Assembly (NCBI GenBank): GCA_026990385.1
Contig: JALXDL010000103.1
Coordinates: 1 to 40,804, forward strand
Reading direction: 5' to 3'
DNA: 40,804 nt
From: DRKI01 sp011051875
GTDB taxonomy: Bacteria; Desulfobacterota; Desulfobulbia; Desulfobulbales; Desulfobulbaceae
Shown piece by piece: positions 23,195 to 29,678 of the stretch (positions within the stretch are counted from its first letter, which is position 1; each line of letters begins with the position of its first letter). Under the pieces are notes generated by a model. The model ran no database searches and was not told where the DNA came from. It saw nothing but the letters and a program-made list of their open reading frames with translations. The translations under genes and the position numbers were made by a program.

Positions 23195-25219
23195 GTGGAA
23201 CAACGAGAGGTACTGGCAAAGAATCTTGTTCGGCTGCGAAAACAGAGAGGATTGACGTTAACCGGGTTGGCTGAGCGCTCCGGTGTGGCAAAATCAACTC
23301 TTTCTGTAATTGAAACAGGATGCGGCAATCCAACAGTCGAGACAATATGGGCCATAGCTAACGCCCTTGATGTCCCTTTTGGCGAGTTGGTCTCTGCTGT
23401 CCATGAAAAAGAGCCGGTATCCGGGGGACAGCTTCCTGACGATGGTTCAGTGGTTCATTTTATAGAACGCTCATCGTCAGAGCCTCGTATTGAAATATAT
23501 TCCATGACCCTGCGTCCCGGGTCCCGGAAGGAGTCAGCTCCGCACCCTTCCGGTGTGAAAGAACGGGTAATGGTTGTTTCAGGCACCATGCTTGTTGGCG
23601 ATTCGAATAGTCCGAGCATGGTATCTGCAGGGCATTCCCATGTTTTCCGGGCGGATGTGCCTCATGTTTACGGCGCCCTTGAACAGGAAGCAAGGGCCTT
23701 TGTTTTTGTTGAGTATCCGAAAAAGGCCGATTATCCGGGGAAGTTCGTAACACTGCGTAAATGGCCTGAAGATGAGAGTGGGTGGGATGGCGTGTGCTCT
23801 GTGCTTGATCGAATCATGATCGACGTAGCCAACGGAGTGAGCGCTCATATGCTTCGGTTTCATGGATGTACCTCGCTCTTATCCGCCGGCATGGATCTTT
23901 GCAAACATGTCGGCAGGGTGTTGGCCTCACGGTTTCGCTGGCCCGTGATGTGCTTTGCAGGTGTGGATCAGGGTGTCCCTTATGTTGTGGTGTTTGCCGT
24001 CCGGACGACTTGTGCGTTTTCAGATACTGTTTTTCGGGTGGCTTCCTCCGGATTCAGCCTTGTGCAGCAATGTGTGAGTCTAGCGGCAAGAGCGGAACAG
24101 GCCGGCATGGAATTGCCCCCTTCCATGGTTCAGGAATTAATGGCGCATGTTCGCGGTCCGGGCCTGATCACAGGAATACTGGCAAGGGAACTTCTTGCCA
24201 TGCATGGATACATGCAGCTTACTCCGTCGATGCAGGGAGATACGGCAAAGGAAGACGTTTCGGTATCAATGACGCATGACCGATCATTTTCCGGTCGAAT
24301 CCCTGTAAGTCTGCATGACGGGTTTGAGTCTCTGCAGCCGGGATATGGTCGCCAGATTGTTGCAACGGCACAGGATATTATGGAATTTCTTCCTGAATCC
24401 CGGCGGGAGAAAAGCCGGATACCATGCATTGGTGTCAGTACCGGTTCGGGGGTACCGCTGGTTATGCTCCATCAGCTATTACCTGAACTGGTGTTTGAGG
24501 CAATTGAGCCGGACGAAACGGCATTTCAGTACCTGAAACAGAACACCATGGCCGTACAGGACATTAAGCTCAGGCAGATTGATTTCCTTGAATATACGGG
24601 AGAAAAAGAATCGGTTCCATTGGTGGTTTGCATGGGGGCTTCCCGTCACCTGAATACAGCCTTTTTCTTTCAGAAATGTCGGCAGCAACTTGAAAGAAAC
24701 GGAATCCTGGTTATAGCCGATGAGTTTCTGCCTTCTTTTTCCATGCTGGAGGAACGGCAGATCGCGCTGGTCAGGCACCACTGTGCCTATATTCTTTCCG
24801 TGCTGGATTGGTTCTCCGCGCTTGGGGGAGAAGATGGCGAAGCTGCTGGTGTTCAGGTCTTCCGGGCTTTCCGGGAGAATATTCCTCTTGTGGCGTATGA
24901 GGCACAGTGCGGTTTGCTCCACGAGGCTGTTGAACGGGTGCGTGCTCTTCATACGTTCACCAGGAAATACGACCTCGCCGGCCCGCCAAGCCATCTGTCC
25001 GGCGCTTATGCCCGATTTTTTCAGCGTGAACTGGAAGCGCTGGTTACCGGACTGGACTATGAAATTGAGCGGAAAACACATCCTGAGCGCTTGCTTGAAC
25101 TTGCCGGTTTTGCAGGTTTTGTTTTATGTCGTCATCGTCGTGTATTTGCAACGGCGGGACGTGGTCGGTATGGCGGGGGAACCCATGTGTTTTGCTTCAG
25201 GAAAATTAGTGGAGAGTAA
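23195..25219 (+). CDS. Large regulator: XRE HTH + cupin + unknown region + methyltransferase-like domain
   Basis: 674 residues from a GTG start. Residues 8-65 are an XRE helix-turn-helix (L-A-K-N-L-V-R-L-R-K-Q-R-G-L-T-L, then V-A-K-S-T-L-S-V-I-E). Residues ~95-175 form a cupin sensor (K-E-R-V-M-V-V-S-G-T-M, G-H-S-H-V-F-R-A-D-V-P-H). So far this is the standard regulator found next to azlCD. Residues ~200-345 match nothing I know. From about 405 a Rossmann methyltransferase-like domain follows: I-G-V-S-T-G-S-G (motif I), acidic E438/D440, V-V-C-M-G-A-S-R-H-L-N, G-I-L-V-I-A-D-E-F. Whether it binds SAM or another ligand is open. No Shine-Dalgarno is close to the GTG. GC content is visibly lower than in the flanks, suggesting transfer. 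azlC starts five bases after the stop. Confidence 0.82.
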   Translation: MEQREVLAKNLVRLRKQRGLTLTGLAERSGVAKSTLSVIETGCGNPTVETIWAIANALDVPFGELVSAVHEKEPVSGGQLPDDGSVVHFIERSSSEPRIEIYSMTLRPGSRKESAPHPSGVKERVMVVSGTMLVGDSNSPSMVSAGHSHVFRADVPHVYGALEQEARAFVFVEYPKKADYPGKFVTLRKWPEDESGWDGVCSVLDRIMIDVANGVSAHMLRFHGCTSLLSAGMDLCKHVGRVLASRFRWPVMCFAGVDQGVPYVVVFAVRTTCAFSDTVFRVASSGFSLVQQCVSLAARAEQAGMELPPSMVQELMAHVRGPGLITGILARELLAMHGYMQLTPSMQGDTAKEDVSVSMTHDRSFSGRIPVSLHDGFESLQPGYGRQIVATAQDIMEFLPESRREKSRIPCIGVSTGSGVPLVMLHQLLPELVFEAIEPDETAFQYLKQNTMAVQDIKLRQIDFLEYTGEKESVPLVVCMGASRHLNTAFFFQKCRQQLERNGILVIADEFLPSFSMLEERQIALVRHHCAYILSVLDWFSALGGEDGEAAGVQVFRAFRENIPLVAYEAQCGLLHEAVERVRALHTFTRKYDLAGPPSHLSGAYARFFQRELEALVTGLDYEIERKTHPERLLELAGFAGFVLCRHRRVFATAGRGRYGGGTHVFCFRKISGE

Positions 25220-25224
25220 CGCGA

Positions 25225-25977
25225 ATGTATGCTGTTATGTCTTCTGTCTCCTCCTTTGGAAGGGGGATCAGGGACAGCCTGCCCATAGTTGCCGGGTATC
25301 TGCCGGTTGCCTTTACCTTTGGAGTCGGGGCGATCCAGGCCGGTCTGTCGGCCGGGCAGGCCCTGATGATTTCGGCTTTGGTGTTCGCCGGGGCCAGCCA
25401 GTTTGTTTTTGTCGCCCTTGTCGGGACCGGATCTTCCGCCTGGACCCTGATTTCAGCGGCGCTTCTCATGAATGTGCGTCACGCTTTTTACGGCCCTTCT
25501 CTTCTTTCTTATCTTGACAGGAAGCAGCAGCGGATTCCCCTGGCACTACTTGCCTTTGGCCTGACAGATGAAGTATTTGCCACTGCTATTGCCGGGACAG
25601 CAAAGCAGAAAGAAGGGGAAATGGATGTCTGGTTGCTCGGTCTGGAAACCGGGGCCTGGTCTTCCTGGCTCAGCGGTACTGTCCTCGGAGCATGCACAGG
25701 GATGCAATTGCTTGAACAGTCAGCCTTTATCAGGGATACACTGGAATTTGTGCTGCCAGCGCTTTTTTGTTCCCTCCTGTTGCAGTGTACCCGGCATGGC
25801 GGTAGAAGTGCGGTTCTTTTTGCCCTGGCAGGGACTGCTTTGCTGGGAATATGGCTGGAAAACCATCTTGCTCTGCTTGGCGGCATGTTGAGTGGTGCGG
25901 TTTTCGGAGGCCTGCCGTTACCGGCCACACCCGCAGCGACGGAAAAGAAAAAAACAATCAAGAAAAACAAGAAATGA
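25225..25977 (+). CDS. azlC: AzlC-family branched-chain amino acid exporter, large subunit
   Basis: 250 residues. Inner-membrane permease that exports branched-chain or related amino acids together with AzlD. The start G-I-R-D-S-L-P-I-V-A-G-Y-L-P-V-A-F-T-F-G and F-A-G-A-S-Q-F-V near 55, N-V-R-H-A-F-Y-G-P-S and L-T-D-E-V-F-A are family hallmarks; five to six hydrophobic segments follow. GGAG lies nine bases before the ATG. It ends in a Lys-rich tail and overlaps azlD by four bases (ATGA). Substrate not shown by the sequence. Confidence 0.92.
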   Translation: MYAVMSSVSSFGRGIRDSLPIVAGYLPVAFTFGVGAIQAGLSAGQALMISALVFAGASQFVFVALVGTGSSAWTLISAALLMNVRHAFYGPSLLSYLDRKQQRIPLALLAFGLTDEVFATAIAGTAKQKEGEMDVWLLGLETGAWSSWLSGTVLGACTGMQLLEQSAFIRDTLEFVLPALFCSLLLQCTRHGGRSAVLFALAGTALLGIWLENHLALLGGMLSGAVFGGLPLPATPAATEKKKTIKKNKK

Positions 25978-26318
25978 AAACCGTTGAACTGGCCGTTATT
26001 GTCGTAGGAGTGGGCACATGGCTCCTGCGTTTTCTGCCCATGGCAGGGACGCGGATTTTCTCCAGGATGCCGGAAAAATCCTTTAGGTACAAAATGCTGC
26101 TGTCCCTGGGACCTGCCGCCATTGCCGCCCTGGTGACAGTGTCTCTTTCCTCGCTGCTGAAGGCGCATGATTTCTCCCTGCTGGAAATATTTTCCCTTGC
26201 TGCCGGAGTAGTTGCTGTTGCGGCGGTGCAGCGGTTGACGGATAACCTGGCTCTCTCTACACTGACGCCCGCCCTGGCTTATGGAGTCATTCACTCGGTA
26301 CCTCACTGGCTGGGCTGA
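25974..26318 (+). CDS. azlD: AzlD-family branched-chain amino acid exporter, small subunit
   Basis: 114 residues, four predicted membrane segments: V-E-L-A-V-I-V-V-G-V-G-T-W-L-L-R-F-L-P near the N-terminus, S-L-G-P-A-A-I-A-A-L-V, the central I-F-S-L-A-A-G-V-V-A-V-A-A-V, and a short C-terminal segment. T-W-L-L-R-F-L-P matches the AzlD N-terminal signature. The ATG overlaps the azlC stop. Partner of AzlC in the inner membrane. The 450 bases after it hold no gene I can name; short frames on the minus strand (26351-26653) have no recognisable product. Confidence 0.9.
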   Translation: MKTVELAVIVVGVGTWLLRFLPMAGTRIFSRMPEKSFRYKMLLSLGPAAIAALVTVSLSSLLKAHDFSLLEIFSLAAGVVAVAAVQRLTDNLALSTLTPALAYGVIHSVPHWLG

Positions 26319-26597
26319 ACCCGACAGACATTCAAACCGGCATGACCGGGTTATAGTGGACCCGGGAAATCGGACAGCATGCCACGCTTTGAGGCTCTTT
26401 CCAGGCCGAGTCCGAGGCTGATAGCGTCACGACTGTTCGTCCTGACCCCGAGGAACCGAAAATAATTTCCTGTGGTCGGGGTTGCTGCAGCCGTGTGAGA
26501 TCCCTTGTTCACGATAGCCTGCTTCACATGGATGACACCTTCCTGGTCAATCAGGCGGGGAGAGGATGCAATGGAACAGGGTGGGACAAAAAAGTTC

Positions 26598-26628
26598 TTG
26601 ACCCCGTAGTATGGTACAGTGGTTACAG
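26598..26628 (+). promoter_or_regulatory. mer-type promoter/operator with a 19-bp spacer
   Basis: TTGACC (26598-26603), a 19-base spacer, TTACAG (26623-26628). The spacer begins CCGTAG and contains GTACAG, an imperfect dyad placed as the CCGTAC/GTACGG operator is in classical mer promoters. The long spacer is the hallmark of promoters that MerR untwists on metal binding. Here it faces merR itself, 140 bases upstream, so the whole merR-merC-like-thioredoxin unit could be induced together. Confidence 0.65.
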
Positions 26629-26767
26629 TATGTTCATGGCCGGATTCCGCCAATTGCAGGTCCGCCGATGACGTGATGCATCATGGGCGCAGGAGGGTGA
26701 AAAATATATCGAGTACCTGGTGCCGATGCGGATTCGGTGAGCTTGCCACCCAGAAAAGGACAAGAAA

Positions 26768-27172
26768 ATGAAGGTGTTGACCATCGGCAGGCTTGCATCC
26801 CGGGCAGGCGTCGGCGTTGAGACGATACGTTATTATGAGCGCAAGGGGTTGCTGGAACCACCACCCCGCACTTCATCGGGTTACAGGCAGTACCCGGAAG
26901 AGGCGGTCCAGCGCCTGCTTTTCATCCGAAGGGCCAAGGAACTTGGATTCACGCTCAAGGAGATCGGTGAACTTCTGGCCCTGTGTGGAAATCCAAGGGC
27001 TACCTGTGCCGATGTCAGGCAGCGGGCCGAACAGAAGCGGGCCGATATCGACCGGCGCATACAGGGGCTGAAGAAAATGCGTCTGGCCCTGGACACGCTG
27101 CTGGCGTCCTGTACCGGCAATGCTCCCTTCAACGAGTGCCCGATCCTGCGGGCCATCGCCAGGGATGGGTGA
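26768..27172 (+). CDS. merR: MerR-family Hg(II)-type transcriptional regulator
   Basis: 134 residues. N-terminal winged HTH (L-T-I-G-R-L-A-S-R-A-G-V-G-V-E-T-I-R-Y-Y-E-R-K-G-L-L) and a long dimerisation helix. Metal-site Cys at 80, 115 and 124 have spacings of 35 and 9, identical to Cys82, Cys117 and Cys126 of Tn501 MerR, which bind Hg(II) across the dimer; Cys73 is an additional one. AAAAGGA precedes the ATG. Unlike transposon mer operons, the gene points the same way as the genes it would control. Confidence 0.85.
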   Translation: MKVLTIGRLASRAGVGVETIRYYERKGLLEPPPRTSSGYRQYPEEAVQRLLFIRRAKELGFTLKEIGELLALCGNPRATCADVRQRAEQKRADIDRRIQGLKKMRLALDTLLASCTGNAPFNECPILRAIARDG

Positions 27173-27369
27173 TTCTCCCCTGGTCGGACAGGTGGCGGAC
27201 TCCTGTCACGGTGGGTTGCGGCTTCAGATGTGCTTATGGCGGCAACTGACTGGTGGGAAAAAACAGAACATAACGAGGGCTCACCAAAGTCGAGGGCGTG
27301 AACAAGGCCGATGTTTTTTTTGAAAAGAAAAAGGCTTGGCAGAAGATTCGTAAGTACAAGGAGCAATCT

Positions 27370-27774
27370 ATGCGAAGCAAAGAAATGCTGGCCGCACTGC
27401 CGGCTGTAACGGTCGCCCTGCTGCCGAGACTGGCCTGACCCGGATGCTGGCCCGCCTATGCGGGCATTCTGGGCTCGGTCGGGCTCAATTTTCTGATCGG
27501 TGACACCTACCTGCTGCCAATAACGGTTTTTTTCCTGCTCGTCACCCTTGCTGCCTTTGGCTACAGGGCCCGGAACAGGAACGGCTATGGACCACTCGTC
27601 GTCGGCCTGCTGGCTTCGGTATCCATCGTGATCGGAAAATTCTACCTGGTTCACGATCCCCTGGTGTATGGGGGAACAGGGATGCTGATCCTCGCCTCCA
27701 TCTGGAACGCCTTGCCGGCACGAGGAGGAGTCCGCGAGCTGACGGGTCCGCCGGATGGTATCGGGCGGGAGTAA
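27370..27774 (+). CDS. MerC-like membrane protein with in-frame TGA: candidate selenoprotein
   Basis: Read through the TGA at 27436-27438 as residue 23, the frame gives 134 residues with no other stop and an excellent ribosome site (AAGGAG, six bases from the ATG). The TGA falls in [Sec]-P-G-C-W-P-A-Y-A-G-I-L-G-S-V-G-L, exactly where MerC/MerT-type transporters have the first Cys of their metal-binding C-x-x-C at the start of a membrane helix. Four hydrophobic segments (about 28-44, 48-65, 75-92, 100-114) and the closing L-I-L-A-S-I-W-N fit the MerC fold. A SECIS-like hairpin follows the TGA directly. The protein would bring Hg(II) or a similar soft metal across the inner membrane. The alternative is a pseudogene with one nonsense mutation, or truncation at residue 22, which would leave no functional protein. 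Confidence 0.75.
27436..27473 (+). promoter_or_regulatory. UGA codon plus bacterial SECIS-like hairpin
   Basis: Immediately after the TGA (27436-27438), CCCGGA (27439-27444) can pair with TCTGGG (27468-27473, one G-U pair). An asymmetric internal loop (5 and 2 bases) follows, then GCCCGC (27450-27455) pairs perfectly with GCGGGC (27460-27465) around a small apical loop, CTAT. The apical loop begins 18 bases after the codon, within the known bacterial range. The loop lacks a G in its first two positions unless the last one or two pairs open. Function is inferred. Confidence 0.6.
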
Positions 27775-27793
27775 GGAGATAGTATCACGGGTC

Positions 27794-27815
27794 ATGGAAC
27801 ATCCCGATGTTCCAT
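27794..27815. repeat. 10-bp inverted repeat between merC-like and thioredoxin-like genes
   Basis: ATGGAACATC, two bases, then GATGTTCCAT: an almost gapless palindrome 20 bases after the merC-like stop. The two-base centre and lack of a T-run argue against a terminator; a protein-binding site or an RNA processing hairpin is more likely. The rest of 27775-27941 contains no other gene. Confidence 0.5.
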
Positions 27816-27941
27816 GTTGGTTCGGTTGCGCAAGGTCGTGGTTCATCCGGCCGGTTCCGGGTGGAAGGACGAGCAGGGGACGCGTGCAGGGAGCACGTGT
27901 CTCGGTACTCTGCGGAAAAATATACACAGGAGGTTCTGACA

Positions 27942-28208
27942 ATGACAGCAAGGAAAATAGAAGTATTCAGTGCCGGGTGTCCGCTTTGCGAGGAGGCGGT
28001 GGCCATGGTCGAACGTCTGGCCTGTCCGTCGTGTGAGGTCGAAGTCGTCAATATGAGAGACAGGAAGGGTGCGGCACGGGCGCGGGAGCTCAATGTCCGC
28101 ACCGTGCCAGCCGTTGCGGTCAACGGCAGGCTTGCCGGCTGCTGCACGGCAACCGGCCCGGACGAGGCCGTCCTGCGCAGCGCCGGCCTGGGCCAGCCCC
28201 TGGATTGA
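27942..28208 (+). CDS. Small Cys-rich thioredoxin/glutaredoxin-like protein
   Basis: 88 residues. Beta-alpha-beta start K-I-E-V-F-S-A-G-C13-P-L-C16, a second pair C28-P-S-C31, the cis-Pro loop T-V-P56-A-V-A-V-N-G and a C67-C68 pair: three vicinal dithiols in a minimal thioredoxin fold. AGGAGG lies eight bases before the ATG at 27942, which rules out the longer frame. As third gene of the mer-type unit it probably handles or reduces metal-thiol (or metal-selenol) species delivered by the transporter; this is inference. Followed by a strong terminator. Confidence 0.8.
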   Translation: MTARKIEVFSAGCPLCEEAVAMVERLACPSCEVEVVNMRDRKGAARARELNVRTVPAVAVNGRLAGCCTATGPDEAVLRSAGLGQPLD

Positions 28209-28254
28209 AGGTGGTCTCTCCCGGGTAGAGGCGGGCCGGACAGCCCGGGAGACA

Positions 28255-28491
28255 CTACCTGCGAAGGCCCCGGATGTGGCAAGAGCATCCGGGGCTTTTT
28301 TTCTTATCGGGCGTTGACAGGGACCGGCGGAGCCGGGCATGAAAACGTATCCGCCACGTTTCCAGCAGGGTAAGGAACAGCTGTGGCACCACGAACAGGA
28401 GGAGCAAGGTGCCTGGCAGCAACCACGGAAAGATCACGGGGATACGGATGGTCTTCAACTCCGGCCTCAACCGGGAACGGCACTGCACCAT
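28255..28491 (-). CDS. Possible small single-span membrane protein
   Basis: 78 residues if started at the ATG at 28491. The middle reads I-R-I-P-V-I-F-P-W-L-L-P-G-T-L-L-L-L-F-V-V-P-Q-L, a credible membrane segment, flanked by basic stretches (R-I-R-F-H-A-R-L-R-R). No good ribosome site is seen before the ATG, and a TTG eleven codons further in is an alternative start. The gene would run through the terminator of the opposite-strand thioredoxin-like gene. Hypothetical; could be chance. Confidence 0.35.
   Translation of the reverse strand: MVQCRSRLRPELKTIRIPVIFPWLLPGTLLLLFVVPQLFLTLLETWRIRFHARLRRSLSTPDKKKSPGCSCHIRGLRR
28267..28302 (+). terminator. Terminator of the mer-type operon
   Basis: GCCCCGGATG (28267-28276) pairs perfectly with CATCCGGGGC (28286-28295) around a nine-base loop, then seven T (28296-28302). 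It ends the transcript of the thioredoxin-like gene 58 bases after its stop. A second GC-rich inverted repeat (TCTCCCGGG / CCCGGGAGA) lies just before it. Confidence 0.9.
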
Positions 28492-28520
28492 GCGCGGAGC
28501 AGGGAGTAATGGGAGGATCC

Positions 28521-28820
28521 ATGCAGGATGAGAAGACAATAAGGCGGCAGATGATCGAGCTGCTGGGAGGAGACCGGGGCGCCGGGGCCAGGGAGCTGTC
28601 CCGGGCGCTCCATATCCCGGAGCGGGAGGTCTATGGCCACCTCGAACATATTGCCAGGAGCCTGAAGACGCGGGGGCTGCGCCTGGAGGTGGAGCCGGCC
28701 CGCTGCCTGGACTGCGGCTTCGTGTTCCGCAAGCGGACAAAGCTGGCCCCGCCGGGCCACTGTCCCGGCTGCCGGGGATCGCACCTGCAGCGGCCCCGTT
28801 ACCGGATCGTCGTCCGTTGA
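28521..28820 (+). CDS. HTH regulator fused to a C-terminal zinc ribbon (COG3357 type)
   Basis: 99 residues. Residues 5-55 form a winged-helix-like HTH (A-R-E-L-S-R-A-L-H-I-P-E-R-E-V-Y-G-H-L-E-H-I). The C-terminal part has C62-L-D-C65 and C81-P-G-C84, a classical zinc ribbon. This architecture is known as a predicted regulator, common in archaea and anaerobic bacteria, with no assigned target. GGGAGG lies four bases before the ATG at 28521; an ATG four codons upstream is an alternative. Its stop meets the channel gene end-to-end at 28820/28821. Confidence 0.8.
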   Translation: MQDEKTIRRQMIELLGGDRGAGARELSRALHIPEREVYGHLEHIARSLKTRGLRLEVEPARCLDCGFVFRKRTKLAPPGHCPGCRGSHLQRPRYRIVVR

Positions 28821-29678
28821 TCAGCCGCCGCCGGGCAGGGGTTTGCCGCAGCTCTTGCAGTAGACGGCGTTCTCTTCGTGGAACCGGTCGCCGCAATGGG
28901 GACAGATGCGGTAGCGCTTGTCGCGGCCCGAGGCCAGCGCCATCTCCGCGGACACGATGCCGGTGGGCACGGCGATGATACCGTAGCCGCAGATCATGAT
29001 TACCGAGGCCAGGGCCTGGCCCAGGGGAGTCTTGGGCGCGATATCGCCGTATCCCACCGTGGTCAGGGTGACGATGGCCCAGTAGATGGAGCGCGGGATC
29101 GAGGTGAAGCCGTTCTCCTCGCCCTCGATCAGGTACATCAGCGAGCCGAAGATGATGACCAGGAGCAGGACCGTGAACAGGAAGACCTCGATCTTTTTCC
29201 GGCTCGCCACCAGCGACTGGATCAGGATATCCGCCTCGCCGAGATAGGCACCCAGCTTGAGGATCCGGAAAACCCGCAGGATACGGAGCACCCGGATCAC
29301 CACGGCCAGCGAGGCCTGGGGCAGGAAGATGGCGAAGTAGGTGGGCAGCACGGCCAGCAGGTCGATGACCCCGAAGAAGGAACGGGCATAGCGGGTCGGC
29401 CGGTTGACGCAGAGCAGGCGCAGCAGGTACTCCACGGTGAAGAGGAGGGTAAAGAACCACTCCGCCGCCCGCAGTCCCTGCGCGTGCCGGACCTGGAAGG
29501 CGTGCACGCTGTCGAGCATCACCACGACCACGCTCAGGGCGATGGCGAGGATCAGGGCCAGGTCAAAGAGCCGGCCCGCCCTGGTGTCGGATTCAAAGAT
29601 GATGATGTAGAGGCGTCTGCGCCACGCGCTGCGGCTGCTTGGCCCGAGCGGCCTTTCCTTCCATGCCACGCTGGTCAT
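28821..29678 (-). CDS. Voltage-gated potassium-type channel with C-terminal zinc ribbon
   Basis: 285 residues, six-segment (S1-S6) ion channel. The S4 sensor V-I-R-V-L-R-I-L-R-V-F-R-I-L-K (127-141) has Arg at every third position. The pore loop T-L-T-T-V-G-Y-G-D (204-212) carries the K+ selectivity filter. After S6 a cytoplasmic tail holds C259-P-H-C262 and C274-K-S-C277, a zinc-ribbon module unusual on bacterial Kv channels. The ATG overlaps the stop of the acyl-CoA synthetase (ATGA), so it belongs to the lipid-gene transcript. Opening may respond to voltage; the ribbon may serve assembly or redox/metal sensing (inference). Confidence 0.9.
   Translation of the reverse strand: MTSVAWKERPLGPSSRSAWRRRLYIIIFESDTRAGRLFDLALILAIALSVVVVMLDSVHAFQVRHAQGLRAAEWFFTLLFTVEYLLRLLCVNRPTRYARSFFGVIDLLAVLPTYFAIFLPQASLAVVIRVLRILRVFRILKLGAYLGEADILIQSLVASRKKIEVFLFTVLLLVIIFGSLMYLIEGEENGFTSIPRSIYWAIVTLTTVGYGDIAPKTPLGQALASVIMICGYGIIAVPTGIVSAEMALASGRDKRYRICPHCGDRFHEENAVYCKSCGKPLPGGG

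Noticed and set aside
26351..26653. 100-codon minus-strand frame between azlD and merR
   Set aside because: No recognisable family; possible insertion-sequence trace, but I could not find ends or motifs to support it.
27436..27438. TGA as a simple nonsense mutation making the MerC-like gene a pseudogene
   Set aside because: The stop falls precisely on a metal-binding Cys position, the rest of the frame and the ribosome site are intact, and a suitable hairpin follows; still kept as the main alternative.
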